64,000 bases of DNA from HGM13006 sp900757695 (lineage in GTDB: Bacteria; Bacillota; Clostridia; Oscillospirales; Oscillospiraceae). The first letter of the stretch is position 1; each line of letters starts with the position of its first letter. The stretch is taken from contig CAUHNW010000004.1 in assembly GCA_959607825.1 (NCBI GenBank), positions 62,001 to 126,000 on the forward strand, written 5' to 3'. A model generated the notes under the pieces. It did not search any database. It was not told the DNA's origin and saw only the letters and a list, made by a program, of their open reading frames with translations. Shown piece by piece: positions 47,348-56,349 of this stretch. The translations under genes were made by a program, and so were the position numbers.

Positions 47348-49816
47348 ATGAGCAGTTTCGTGAAATATAAGATTCGAGAAGTGGCGAAGGACTTTGATAT
47401 GCCCGCCAAGAGCATTGTGAATATGGTAACAGAGCATTTTGAAGCGCCGAAATCCAGCGCTCAGGTGCTTTCGGATGACCAGCTCAATCTGGTGTTCGAT
47501 CTGATCACAAAGGAAAACCAGATCGAGTCCATTGAAGAGGTGTTTGCTGCCCGGCTGCAGCAGCCTCAGCAGGATGATCCGGACCTGCTGGTGGTGGATG
47601 ATGCTCCCGGCAAAAAGGAGCAGCCCAAGGCGGCAGCCCCGGCAAAGCCCCAGAGCAATCAGACGAAGCCCCAGAATGCCGCAGGCAATAAGCGGCCGCA
47701 GCAGGGCGGAAATGGCCAGCCCCGGCCTCAGAACCAGAATGGTCAGAATAACAATCAGACCAGGCCCCAGCCCCAGCAGGCTCCGGCGCAGAACGCAGGC
47801 GGCCAGAATGCGCAGCCTCAGAACCAGCAGCCCAAGCGCAAGAAGGAGCGCCGGGTGGTGGATACCAGTCGTGTAACGGTCAATGCTGACCGCTTTGATG
47901 ACCGCGTGGATGCACTGGTGCCGGAAAAGGCCCAGAAGTATACCAGCAAAAAGGTTCGTGTTGGCAACAAGAACAACAAGCGCGGCGGCAACTTCGGCAA
48001 CAAGCGCCGGAATGAGGAACAGGAAAAGATGCGCCGTCTGCAGCTGGAGATCGCCAAGAAGGCCCCCGTCAAGGTTTCCATCCCCGATGAGATCAGCGTT
48101 GGTGAGCTGGCGTCCCGGATGAAGAAGACCGGCGCAGAGGTAGTTCGCTGCCTCATTAAGAACGGCATCATGGCCTCTGTGTCCGAGGTCATCGACTATG
48201 AGACCGCCGCTATCATTGCAGAGGAAATGGGCTGCAAGGTAGAGAAGGAAGTAATTGTCACCACGGAGGAGCGCCTGATCAACGACCATGTGGATACAGA
48301 GGATGAACTGGAGAGCCGTCCTCCCGTCGTTGTTGTTATGGGCCACGTTGACCACGGTAAGACCAGCCTGCTTGACTATGTGCGGAAGGCTCATGTAGCT
48401 TCCGGCGAGGCCGGCGGCATCACGCAGGCCATCGGCGCATATCAGGTAGATGTCAACGGCAGCACCATCACCTTCCTGGACACTCCGGGCCATGAGGCGT
48501 TTACCTCCATGCGTGCCCGGGGCGCTATGTGCACCGATGTTGCCATTCTGGTGGTGGCCGCAGACGATGGTATTATGCCCCAGACCGTAGAATCCATCAA
48601 CCACGCCAAGGCTGCTGAGATCCCCATCATTGTTGCCATCAACAAGATGGATCTGCCCGGTGCAAATCCGGAGCGGATCAAGCAGGAGATCATGAAGTAC
48701 GATCTGATCCCCGAGGAATACGGCGGCGATACCATCATGTGCGAGATCTCCGCAAAGACCGGTATGGGCGTGCAGGAGCTGCTGGAGATGGTCGTGCTTA
48801 CCGCAGAAATGCGGGAGCTGAAGGCCAACCCCAACCGTGAGGCTTCTGGTACCGTCATTGAGGCACGGCTGGACAAGGGACGCGGCCCTGTATCCACGCT
48901 GCTGGTGCAGAACGGTACCCTGAAGCAGGGCGATGTGATCATTGCCGGCACTGCGGTGGGCCGTGTCCGTGCTATGACCGATTACCGGGGCAGAAACATC
49001 AAGACCGCAGGCCCCTCCGTGCCCGTGGAGATCATCGGTATGGCAGAGGTGCCTCAGGCCGGCGATACCTTCAATGCCGTTGCGGACGAGCGTATGGCAC
49101 GTCAGCTGGCAGAAGAGCGGAAGCAGGCAGAGAAGGATTCCAAGATGAAGAACCTCAGCGGCTCTGTGACGCTGGAGAACCTCTTTGCCCATATGCAGGA
49201 GGGCACCATGAAGTCTCTGAACATCATCGTCAAGGCGGATGTTCAGGGCTCTGCGGAGGCCGTAAAGGCAAGCCTGCTGAAGCTCACAAATGATGAGGTT
49301 CAGGTAAAGGTGATCCACTCCGGCGTCGGCGCAGTCAACGAGTCCGATGTGCTGCTGGCATCCACCTCCGGTGCGATCATTGTTGGCTTTAACGTGCGGC
49401 CTGAGGCAGCGGCTGCTGCCGCAGCCACTCGTGCAGGTGTTGAGATCCGTACCTATCGGATCATCTACGAGTGCATCGAGGAAGTGGAGAAGGCCATGAA
49501 GGGTATGCTGGATCCCAAGTTCAAGGAAGTCGTGGTGGGTCATGCCACAGTCCGTATGACCTACAAGGTCTCCTCTGTTGGCACCGTAGCAGGCTGCTAT
49601 GTGAACGATGGCAAGATCGAGCGCAACGGCAGTGTCCGCGTGGTGCGTGACGGCATCGTGGTGCACGAGGGCGTTATGGGTTCCCTGCAGCGGTTCAAGG
49701 ATTCCGTTAAGGAAGTTACCGCTGGCTTTGAGTGCGGCATTACCATTGAGAAATTTAACGATATCAAAGAAGGCGATGTCTTTGAGTGCTTCGTTATGGA
49801 GCAGATCAAGGACTAA
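47348..49816 (+). CDS. infB: Translation initiation factor IF-2
   Basis: 822 residues. The N-terminal IF2_N domain (VKYKIREVAKDFDMPAKSIVNMV) precedes a Gln/Asn/Pro-rich linker (about 95-180), a second IF2_N-like part (DEISVGELASRMKKTGAEVVRCLIKNG) and the GTPase. G1 is GHVDHGKTS (from 332), G3 DTPGHEAF, G4 NKMDLPG and G5 SAKTGMG. Domains II to IV follow to the C-terminus. It brings fMet-tRNA to the 30S subunit. GGAGGTGGCTCT precedes the ATG. Confidence 0.97.
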   Translation: MSSFVKYKIREVAKDFDMPAKSIVNMVTEHFEAPKSSAQVLSDDQLNLVFDLITKENQIESIEEVFAARLQQPQQDDPDLLVVDDAPGKKEQPKAAAPAKPQSNQTKPQNAAGNKRPQQGGNGQPRPQNQNGQNNNQTRPQPQQAPAQNAGGQNAQPQNQQPKRKKERRVVDTSRVTVNADRFDDRVDALVPEKAQKYTSKKVRVGNKNNKRGGNFGNKRRNEEQEKMRRLQLEIAKKAPVKVSIPDEISVGELASRMKKTGAEVVRCLIKNGIMASVSEVIDYETAAIIAEEMGCKVEKEVIVTTEERLINDHVDTEDELESRPPVVVVMGHVDHGKTSLLDYVRKAHVASGEAGGITQAIGAYQVDVNGSTITFLDTPGHEAFTSMRARGAMCTDVAILVVAADDGIMPQTVESINHAKAAEIPIIVAINKMDLPGANPERIKQEIMKYDLIPEEYGGDTIMCEISAKTGMGVQELLEMVVLTAEMRELKANPNREASGTVIEARLDKGRGPVSTLLVQNGTLKQGDVIIAGTAVGRVRAMTDYRGRNIKTAGPSVPVEIIGMAEVPQAGDTFNAVADERMARQLAEERKQAEKDSKMKNLSGSVTLENLFAHMQEGTMKSLNIIVKADVQGSAEAVKASLLKLTNDEVQVKVIHSGVGAVNESDVLLASTSGAIIVGFNVRPEAAAAAAATRAGVEIRTYRIIYECIEEVEKAMKGMLDPKFKEVVVGHATVRMTYKVSSVGTVAGCYVNDGKIERNGSVRVVRDGIVVHEGVMGSLQRFKDSVKEVTAGFECGITIEKFNDIKEGDVFECFVMEQIKD

Positions 49817-49833
49817 AATAAGGAGGGACGCAT

Positions 49834-50220
49834 ATGGCATCCAGCCGAATCGGGCGCATCAACGAAGAGATCATGCGGCAGCTCAGCACCGATATCCGGT
49901 CGCTGAAGGACCCACGGGTGCAGGGGATGATCACCATCACTGCTGTGGATACTGCTTCCGACCTGCGTACCGCAAAAGTTTATGTGAGTGTATATGATAA
50001 GTCCCGCAGCAAGGAGGTCCTGAAGGGCCTGAAATCCGCCGGAGGATTCCTCCGGCGGCAGCTGGGGGCAAGTTTGCAGCTGCGCTATACACCGGAACTG
50101 GTGTTTGAGGAGGATCACTCCATCGAGCATGGAACCAGAATTTTTGAAATTCTGTCGCAATTGGATATACCGGAGGATGAGGCCAATGACGAAAACAGTG
50201 AACAATCAGGAAACGGCTGA
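49834..50220 (+). CDS. rbfA: Ribosome-binding factor A
   Basis: 128 residues. RIGRINEEIMRQLSTDIRSLKDPRVQGMITITAVDTASDLRTAKVYVSVYD and KSAGGFLRRQLGASLQLRYTPELVFEEDHSIEHGTRI form the KH-like RbfA fold required for 16S rRNA maturation. AAGGAGGGACGC precedes the start. Its last 35 bases overlap nrnA, indicating coupled translation. Confidence 0.96.
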   Translation: MASSRIGRINEEIMRQLSTDIRSLKDPRVQGMITITAVDTASDLRTAKVYVSVYDKSRSKEVLKGLKSAGGFLRRQLGASLQLRYTPELVFEEDHSIEHGTRIFEILSQLDIPEDEANDENSEQSGNG

Positions 50221-51145
50221 GTTTCTCCGCACCCACGACCACTATCTGATCCTGAACCACCGCCGCCCCGATGGGGATGCGGTGGGCAGTGCAGCGGCCC
50301 TTTGCCGGGGACTTCGTGCTATGGGAAAGGAAGCCTGGGTATGGAAGAATCCCCAGACCAGCCAGAGGCTCAGCGTCTACCTGACGGGGCTGGAAACCGA
50401 GACCGTACCGGATCAGGCTACCATCGTCTCCGTGGATATGGCTACGGAAAATCTTCTGCCCATGAATGGGGCGGAGTTCATCGGGAAAACGGTGCTCTCC
50501 ATTGACCACCACATGTCCAACGAGGGCTATGCTGCCATGACCAATGTTCAGCCGGCCTGCGCAGCCTGTGGAGAATTGCTGCTGGATATTCTTTCTCAGC
50601 TGGGCCCGGTAGACCAGACCATGGCAGAGGCATTGTATCTGGCAATTTCCACGGATACAGGCTGCTTCCAGTATTCCAATGTTACGGGGAACACCCTCCG
50701 GGCAGCGGCGGCATTGAAGGATCTGGGAGCGGACACGTTCCCGATCAATAAGATCATGTTTGGCACAAAGACCATTGCACGGCTCCGGCTGGAATCTGCG
50801 CTGACGGAGTCCATAGAGTTCTATGCAGGGGGCAAAGTAGGGCTGTGCGTGATGACCAATGCCATGCTGGATGCAATTGGAGCATCTGCCGATGATACGG
50901 ACGATATCTCCGGTTTTGCACGGAATATTGAGGGCGTGGAGATTGGCGTAATGATTCAGGAGCTTCGGGAGGGCGGCGCAAAGATCTCGCTCCGCACCGA
51001 TGAAGCCCATAATGCTTCGGACATCTGCGGACAGTTGGGCGGCGGCGGCCATAAGGCGGCGGCGGGCGCTACGGTTCCCGGCGGTGTTTCCGAGGCAAAA
51101 GAACGTATTTTGGAGGCCATCGCCCACAGCGGTGTGAAGCTCTGA
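50186..51145 (+). CDS. nrnA: DHH family phosphoesterase, NrnA-type oligoribonuclease/pAp phosphatase
   Basis: 319 residues from ATG 50186, inside the end of rbfA. The metal-binding motif I is NHRRPDGDAVGS (H25, D29, D31), the DHH motif is SIDHHMSN, and the DHHA1 substrate-binding motif is GGGGHKAAAGA near the C-terminus. NrnA degrades short RNA and 3'-phosphoadenosine-5'-phosphate. Its place between rbfA and truB is standard in Firmicutes. It overlaps truB by one base. Confidence 0.93.
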   Translation: MTKTVNNQETAEFLRTHDHYLILNHRRPDGDAVGSAAALCRGLRAMGKEAWVWKNPQTSQRLSVYLTGLETETVPDQATIVSVDMATENLLPMNGAEFIGKTVLSIDHHMSNEGYAAMTNVQPACAACGELLLDILSQLGPVDQTMAEALYLAISTDTGCFQYSNVTGNTLRAAAALKDLGADTFPINKIMFGTKTIARLRLESALTESIEFYAGGKVGLCVMTNAMLDAIGASADDTDDISGFARNIEGVEIGVMIQELREGGAKISLRTDEAHNASDICGQLGGGGHKAAAGATVPGGVSEAKERILEAIAHSGVKL

Positions 51146-52026
51146 TGAACGGTATCATCATTGTGGATAAGCCTCAGGGCTGGACGTCCCATGACGTTGT
51201 GGCAAAGCTTCGGGGAATCTATCAGGAGCGGCGGATCGGACATTCCGGTACGCTGGATCCCATGGCCACTGGGGTGCTGGCTGTGTTCCTTGGACGTGGA
51301 ACGCGGGCAGTAGAGCTCTGTGAAAATGACGAAAAAGAGTATCTGGCCGGACTTCGGCTGGGCCTTGTGACCAATACTCAAGACATAACGGGTCAGACAC
51401 TGGAAGAGCATCCGCAGGCTGTTTCACAGGAGCAGCTTCAGGAAGTGCTGAAGCAGTTTGTGGGCCCTCAGCAGCAGATCCCACCCATGTACTCCGCAGT
51501 GAAAATCGGCGGGAAAAAGCTCTATGAATTGGCACGTAAGGGACAGAGCGTAGAGCGGAAACCGCGGGATATCACCATTCATCAGCTGGAGCTTCTGGAT
51601 TATGACGGTCAGGAGGCACATCTGCGTGTAGTGTGCTCCAAGGGAACCTACATCCGCACCCTGTGCCACGATATTGGCGGGGCACTGGGCGTAGGTGGAT
51701 GCCTGTCCTCCCTGCGGCGGATCCGGGCAGGGGTGTTTTCCATTGGGGAAGCAGTCACGCTGGAGGAAATTCAAGCGGCCAAGGAGCAGGGGCGACACAC
51801 CGAATTACTTCGGCAGGTAGACCAGCTGTTCTCCGGTTTTCCTGCGCTGTATGTGGGGAAGCGGGAAACTGTGCGCTGTAAAAACGGCGCAGACAGCCGC
51901 ATTCCGGGAATGCCGGATGGGACGTACCGGGTCTATGGGCCGGAAAATGAGTTCCTGATGCTGGGACAGTGCCAAGGGGGCGTCCTGCGGACGGTGAAAA
52001 GCTTTTTTGAGGTGAAGGAAAGTTGA
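51145..52026 (+). CDS. truB: tRNA pseudouridine(55) synthase
   Basis: 293 residues. IIIVDKPQGWTSHDVVAKLRGI, RRIGHSGTLDPMATGVLAV (catalytic Asp D38) and PPMYSAVKIGGKKLYELARKG, then VVCSKGTYIRTLCHDIGGALG, are the TruB motifs; a C-terminal PUA-like part follows. It converts U55 of tRNA to pseudouridine. It overlaps ribF by four bases (TTGA). Confidence 0.96.
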   Translation: MNGIIIVDKPQGWTSHDVVAKLRGIYQERRIGHSGTLDPMATGVLAVFLGRGTRAVELCENDEKEYLAGLRLGLVTNTQDITGQTLEEHPQAVSQEQLQEVLKQFVGPQQQIPPMYSAVKIGGKKLYELARKGQSVERKPRDITIHQLELLDYDGQEAHLRVVCSKGTYIRTLCHDIGGALGVGGCLSSLRRIRAGVFSIGEAVTLEEIQAAKEQGRHTELLRQVDQLFSGFPALYVGKRETVRCKNGADSRIPGMPDGTYRVYGPENEFLMLGQCQGGVLRTVKSFFEVKES

Positions 52027-52925
52027 ACGAGTTGGTTGGGCGTGTCATTGCGCTGGGCTTTTTTGACGGCGTTCATTTGGGACATGCCAGTCTGCTGGAA
52101 ATGGCACGGAAGCGCGCATCGGAGCTGGGACTTCGACCGGCGGTCATGAGCTTTGACCTGCATCCGGATAATCTGGTGGCAGGGGCGAAGGTTTCGCTGA
52201 TCAATTCTGCAGCAGATCGGGAAGAGATCCTGTCCAGATGCTTTGGAATTGATGACGTGATTCTGGCGCATTTTGATGAACATCTGATGCATATGCCATG
52301 GGACGTGTTCATAGAAGAATATCTGGTGCGTCAGCTGGGGGCGAGGCATCTGGTCTGCGGCTATGATTTCCACTTTGGCGACAAGGGTGCGGGAAATCCC
52401 CAGCGCCTGCGGGAAAAGTGCAAGGCACTGGGGATCGGCTGTGATGTGCTGCCTCAGGTGACGCTGGACGGTGTAACAGTCAGCTCCACCTATATCCGTA
52501 CCCTGCTTCAGAACGGAGATATGCAGGAGGCTATGCGCTTTCTGGGGCATCCCCATTGCCTGTCCGGTACGGTGGTGCATGGCCGTCAGCTGGGACGCAC
52601 CATCGGTGTTCCCACGGCCAACCTGTTGATCCCCGATGGGGTTTTGACTCCGGCTTTTGGGGTATATGCCACTAAAGTGGCCCTGCCGGATGGGCAGGAA
52701 AAGCTGGCGGTGACCAATGTGGGGGTTCGTCCCACCGTGGGAGAATCCACACTGGTGACAGTAGAGCCATGGATCCTTGACTTCGAGGGCGATCTCTATG
52801 GGCAGCATATCCGGGTGGACTTTTACCATCGGCTGCGGGGCGAAAAACGGTTTGACGGCCTTGCGGCGCTCCAGCAGGAGATATTCTCCAATGCAGAGGA
52901 AACGAGAGGGCTGCTGGGCGGATAA
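52023..52925 (+). CDS. ribF: Bifunctional riboflavin kinase/FAD synthetase
   Basis: 300 residues from a TTG start overlapping the truB stop. The N-terminal nucleotidyltransferase has LGFFDGVHLGHASLLEMARKRA (the HxGH-like site with H18 and H21) and GYDFHFGDKGAG, then VSSTYIRTLLQNGDMQEA. The C-terminal kinase has LSGTVVHGRQLGRTIGVPTANL and TNVGVRPTVGESTLVTVEPWILDFEGDLYG. It turns riboflavin into FMN and FAD, the cofactors of many enzymes in this window. GAGGTGAAGG precedes the start. Confidence 0.94.
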   Translation: MNELVGRVIALGFFDGVHLGHASLLEMARKRASELGLRPAVMSFDLHPDNLVAGAKVSLINSAADREEILSRCFGIDDVILAHFDEHLMHMPWDVFIEEYLVRQLGARHLVCGYDFHFGDKGAGNPQRLREKCKALGIGCDVLPQVTLDGVTVSSTYIRTLLQNGDMQEAMRFLGHPHCLSGTVVHGRQLGRTIGVPTANLLIPDGVLTPAFGVYATKVALPDGQEKLAVTNVGVRPTVGESTLVTVEPWILDFEGDLYGQHIRVDFYHRLRGEKRFDGLAALQQEIFSNAEETRGLLGG

Positions 52926-52948
52926 AAAGTATATTCACATATAAAAAG

Positions 52949-52990
52949 AGGCTCGCTGCCATGGAAGCAATTCCACGGCAGCGAGCCTTT
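52949..52990. terminator. Bidirectional terminator
   Basis: AGGCTCGCTGCC pairs with GGCAGCGAGCCT, with inner TGGAA/TTCCA. TTTT follows on the plus strand and CTTTTTAT on the minus strand, ending ribF and the gene at 52997. Confidence 0.92.
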
Positions 52991-52996
52991 TATAGG

Positions 52997-54220
52997 TCAG
53001 GAAATGGAGATGTATTTACTGTTGATGAAGCCGCGCTGGCCGTCAAAGGTCATGAAGTAGTCTTCCACCAGATCCATAACCAGATATTTGGCCTTGTTCA
53101 GGTCACGCTGGTTGGGATGATTCCACATCTGATTGTGGAAGAAGTAGGAGCCCTGTACGGTGCCCTCAGCGGTCTCATAGTACTCGGGATCCTGAATGCT
53201 GCCGGGGCCCATGATGTTGGGCTTCTGTCCCTTTTCGAGACCGGCAGGTCCGAATTCTTTGCCGCAGCAGGCAAAGGTGCCCACAACGCTGACGTTTTGA
53301 AGCTCCAAAAACAGCTTCAGAGCGGACAGTGTGGCTTCGCTTTCACCGGAACCGTAGAAACCACCGCCATAGGTGGTGAATACGACACCGAGAGGCTGAT
53401 AGTTATCACGGACAGGGCCACCGGGATAGCTGCAATTTCTGCGCCGGAATACGGGGCCGCCATTGGCACCGGGCGCACCGGGATCGCCGCCGGGACCACC
53501 AGGACCACCGGGACCACCAGGACCGCCGGGACCACCAGGACCACCGGGACCGCCAGGGCCTTCCGTTCCGCCGACACCGCCGGGGCCGCCGCCCATGGTT
53601 TCGGAGGTCATCTTAAAGCCGCCGCCAGCGTCTACCATCTTCTGTACGTTGTTCTCCAGTTCACCACCGGCGCCCAGAGAGAAGAGCTTGTTGATAATGG
53701 TCAGGGGATAGCCGGCTACGATGGGAGAGCCGAGGCAAACCACGTCGTAGTCCTCAAAATAGAGGTTATCCTGAATGTCAGCCCACTTGTTGGACTTCTT
53801 CAGCCGATAGCAGTTGCACTCCCAGCCGCAAGCCTCGAAGCCGTCCTTCATAGAGAGGGCAATCCGCTCGGTGTTCTTGGTCATGGTGGCGTAGAGGATC
53901 AGCGCGCGGCGCTTATGGGGGGCATAAGACAGCCCTTCCAGCTGCGTGGTGATATTCTCGCCGCTGTTCTGATGGATCAGAACAGTGCCGGAGGGCTGAT
54001 CGCCCAAGGTGATCTCCAGATGCTGACGGGCCGGTCCGACCTGCGCTTCAAAAGAGATGGTATCTCCGTGTACGCAGACATTTTCCAGCAGCTCGCAGCC
54101 GCCATGGGAGGCGATCAGCTCGCCCTCGTAGGCACGGGAGCCCTTGCGGATGACAACCTTGGTCTCACGCTTTCCACTGGGGGTGTCCATGAGATAGGTA
54201 TAAGTACCTTCAAATTTCAT
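52997..54220 (-). CDS. Flavodoxin/NADPH-dependent FMN reductase-like protein with Gly-Gly-Pro insertion
   Basis: 407 residues; AAAGGAGG precedes the ATG. Residues 1-100 form a beta-rich domain (MKFEGTYTYLMDTPSGKRETKVVIRKG... with HLEITLGDQPSGTVLIHQ) of unknown family. A flavodoxin fold follows: RRALILYATMTKNTERIA (FMN-phosphate loop, 104-121), DYDVVCLGSPIVAGYP (158-172), FTTYGGGFYGSGES (281-294) and VVGTFACCGKEF. Between its halves, residues 210-255 are a collagen-like (GGP)n tract plus PGAPGANGG. The last 60 residues (GSYFFHNQMWNHPNQRDL) resemble the family's tail. Electron donor and acceptor unknown. There is no signal peptide, so the tract lies in the cytoplasm. Confidence 0.72.
   Translation of the reverse strand: MKFEGTYTYLMDTPSGKRETKVVIRKGSRAYEGELIASHGGCELLENVCVHGDTISFEAQVGPARQHLEITLGDQPSGTVLIHQNSGENITTQLEGLSYAPHKRRALILYATMTKNTERIALSMKDGFEACGWECNCYRLKKSNKWADIQDNLYFEDYDVVCLGSPIVAGYPLTIINKLFSLGAGGELENNVQKMVDAGGGFKMTSETMGGGPGGVGGTEGPGGPGGPGGPGGPGGPGGPGGPGGDPGAPGANGGPVFRRRNCSYPGGPVRDNYQPLGVVFTTYGGGFYGSGESEATLSALKLFLELQNVSVVGTFACCGKEFGPAGLEKGQKPNIMGPGSIQDPEYYETAEGTVQGSYFFHNQMWNHPNQRDLNKAKYLVMDLVEDYFMTFDGQRGFINSKYISIS
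53455..53593 (-). repeat. Gly-Gly-Pro codon repeat inside the flavodoxin-like gene
   Basis: The region encodes residues 210-255. Nine-base units (GGN GGN CCN, seen on the plus strand as a string of accaccagg/accgccggg variants) repeat about eight times between 53486 and 53560. Third positions vary, so it is not a recent perfect expansion. Confidence 0.8.
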
Positions 54221-54307
54221 AGGGGATTCCTCCTTTTTTCTGAGGCAATGCCGCTTTATGGGGCAACGCCTTTATATTACAAATAGCGAATGCTGTGGAC
54301 TGACAGC

Positions 54308-56164
54308 TTAGTTTACCCGGTCGTAAGCACCCTGAATGATCTGAGTCAGACCGTCAATGTTCATGTCTTCGATGCCCTTTACATAGGCATTCCAGACAGC
54401 ATCATCGTCCACATCCTGCGCACCGTTGATAAACTGCAGAGCAGAGGTAGCAACGTGGGTGATGATATCGGAGTAGATGGCAGAGGCCTCTGTGGATTCC
54501 TCAGAAGTCAAAACTACATCGGAACCGAGGTTGTTGCTGCTGTTCTTGTTGGTGCTCCATGCATCAAAGCAGGATAGCTCTCTTTCGCCAAATTCGAAGG
54601 ACAGGCGGGTATCGTAGACAACACCGGCCAGATCCTTGGTGGCGACTACGCCGGAGGCAAGGTTGGTGGCATCTGCCACGGACAGAAGCGCATCACCGTC
54701 AAACATGGGGTCGCCATTGTCGTCATAGTACCAGGTCTCCACATCGTGGCCGGAGCCTTCCTCAAAGCCGTAGTTGTAGAGCAGGCCGCCCTCATAGCTG
54801 TAGCCGTAGTCAAGGAACTGGAGCGCCGTTTCCACATTTTCACACTGTGTGGAGATGGAGATCTTTGCGGCGCCGGTGGTATCGACCATGGAGGTTTCCT
54901 CATAGAAGGGGATGGTCTGGCCGGAAACCTCGGCTACATCCTGAACGGGCCACCAGTTGCAGTTGGGATCTCCGTTATCTGCGGCCATGGTGGAATAGTT
55001 GCCGCCGAAGGGCTGGTTGGAGAAAATGTAGCCGGTCTCGCCGCGGGAAGCTTCCCCGGCGTTGAGGTCACCAAAGGGGTTCACGTCACGGTTCTGCATA
55101 TTCTCAAAATTGATCAGACCCTGATCGTAGAGGGTGTGGAGCCAGGAGAGGAACTTGCGGGTACCGTCCTGTGTGGCACCATAGATGACCTTTCCATCTT
55201 CCTGATAGAAGGAGGCTGCAAAATCGGTGCCCATGGCGTTGGCGCTGAGCTCGGCCATGGAGCCAAAGCCGCCCATCAGAAGGCCGTTCTGCATGGAAAT
55301 GGTATTGAAGAGGCTCATTGGCTCAACGGCACCCTTCTCGTTCTTGAAAGCGGTGAGCACATCAGTGAGCTCATCATAGGTGGTGGGGACATCCAGCTTC
55401 AAATCGTCCAGCCAGTCCTTCCGAACAAAGGTGCCGAGACCGACGGGATTCGCATTCTGATCCTTGATGGGATAGATGCACAGGAACATATCGGCATCCT
55501 GTACCTTGCTGTAGACGTTCTGGTCAGCATGGATGATGGTGGAGTAGTTGGGCATATTCTCCTCGATGTAATCGGTGAGGTCAAGGATAATGTCCTCGTC
55601 GAGGGCGGCTTCGGGGCCGGCAGCATAGTCGGAGATGTTCATGAGATCCGTATATTCGCCGGAAGCGATCATCAGGTTGAATTTGTCGGTCTCATTGGCC
55701 TTGTCCACTACGGTCAGATCTATCTGAACGCCGGTGTTTTCAGACAGCCATTTCCATACCTGCTGATTCTGGAGATCACCGCCCTCGATATAGGAGAGAC
55801 CGGAGGTTTCATAGCCAAGAAAATAGCTGAGGGTCACAGGCTCTTCCGTGATGGGAAGCTCGGTGTGCAGGGTGGTCAGCATTTCACGCCAGCCGTCATA
55901 ATCGTTGTTGGCATTGGCTTCCGTGTAGTCCGCAGGCGCTGCTTCGGCGGTGGATTCATCCAACGAGGCCGCTGTTTCCCCAACAGAGGCGGGAGCTTCA
56001 TTGGTATCCGGCGCTGCTGTGGCTTCCGGAGCGGAGGCCTGTGTCTGAGCAGAATCTGCCGGAGCAGAGGATGCCGCAGAACTTGCACTGCCGCCGCAGC
56101 CGGTCAAGGTGCCCAAGAGCAGGGAAGCGGTCAGAAGCAGTGCGGAGATGGATTTCTTCTTCAT
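54308..56164 (-). CDS. Extracellular solute-binding lipoprotein (family 1, LipO/YtcQ-like), orphan
   Basis: 618 residues. Signal peptide with lipobox TLTGC (C23), then a Ser/Ala/Glu linker to about 85. PVTLSYFLGYETSGLSYIEGGDLQNQQVWKWLSENTGVQIDLTVVDKANETDKFNLMIASGEYTDLMN resembles the lipoprotein at 11702, and IEENMPNYSTIIHADQNVYSKVQDAD parallels its YNIINSDPNIYKNVVNDEG, so they are paralogues. The family binds oligosaccharides or related solutes, yet no permease gene is near. Upstream on the same strand is a membrane-anchored AraC gene, separated by a strong terminator and the promoter at 56221. GGAGAAGATC precedes the start. Confidence 0.8.
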   Translation of the reverse strand: MKKKSISALLLTASLLLGTLTGCGGSASSAASSAPADSAQTQASAPEATAAPDTNEAPASVGETAASLDESTAEAAPADYTEANANNDYDGWREMLTTLHTELPITEEPVTLSYFLGYETSGLSYIEGGDLQNQQVWKWLSENTGVQIDLTVVDKANETDKFNLMIASGEYTDLMNISDYAAGPEAALDEDIILDLTDYIEENMPNYSTIIHADQNVYSKVQDADMFLCIYPIKDQNANPVGLGTFVRKDWLDDLKLDVPTTYDELTDVLTAFKNEKGAVEPMSLFNTISMQNGLLMGGFGSMAELSANAMGTDFAASFYQEDGKVIYGATQDGTRKFLSWLHTLYDQGLINFENMQNRDVNPFGDLNAGEASRGETGYIFSNQPFGGNYSTMAADNGDPNCNWWPVQDVAEVSGQTIPFYEETSMVDTTGAAKISISTQCENVETALQFLDYGYSYEGGLLYNYGFEEGSGHDVETWYYDDNGDPMFDGDALLSVADATNLASGVVATKDLAGVVYDTRLSFEFGERELSCFDAWSTNKNSSNNLGSDVVLTSEESTEASAIYSDIITHVATSALQFINGAQDVDDDAVWNAYVKGIEDMNIDGLTQIIQGAYDRVN

Positions 56165-56194
56165 GTGATCTTCTCCTTGTGCAGTATTGAGATT

Positions 56195-56212
56195 CCGGCA
56201 GGTTCAAGCCGG
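56195..56212 (-). other. 5' leader hairpin of the binding-lipoprotein gene
   Basis: CCGGC and GCCGG pair within the untranslated leader between the promoter (56221-56249) and the start codon at 56164. Its role is unknown; it could protect or attenuate the message. Confidence 0.4.
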
Positions 56213-56220
56213 TTGCCCTC

Positions 56221-56249
56221 AGTTTAGCACAGGATATGTAGAATTGAAA
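56221..56249 (-). promoter_or_regulatory. Promoter of the solute-binding lipoprotein gene
   Basis: Minus-strand TTTCAA (56244-56249), 17-base spacer, TAAACT (56221-56226). Confidence 0.45.
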
Positions 56250-56282
56250 AGACGCAAAAATCGTAACAGGGGTGTGATTTTA

Positions 56283-56344
56283 GAAAAATGGATGTGTGAG
56301 AATCTGCACTGGAAGAAATAATGTGCAGAAAACGTCACACATCC
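56283..56344 (-). terminator. Nested terminator after the araC-type gene
   Basis: GGATGTGTGA (56290-56299) pairs perfectly with TCACACATCC (56335-56344), around an inner TCTGCAC/GTGCAGA stem; ATTTTTC follows on the minus strand. Confidence 0.88.
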
Positions 56345-56349
56345 TGAGT

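Noticed and set aside
47036..49840. 934-residue open frame on the minus strand opposite infB
   Set aside because: A mirror of the strongly biased codon use of infB; no domain is recognisable, and IF-2 motifs are unambiguous on the plus strand.
53463..53711. Plus-strand frame coding a Pro-Gly-Pro collagen-like protein
   Set aside because: It is the complement of the Gly-Gly-Pro tract of the minus-strand flavodoxin-like gene; no start signals, and the minus-strand frame has conserved flanks.
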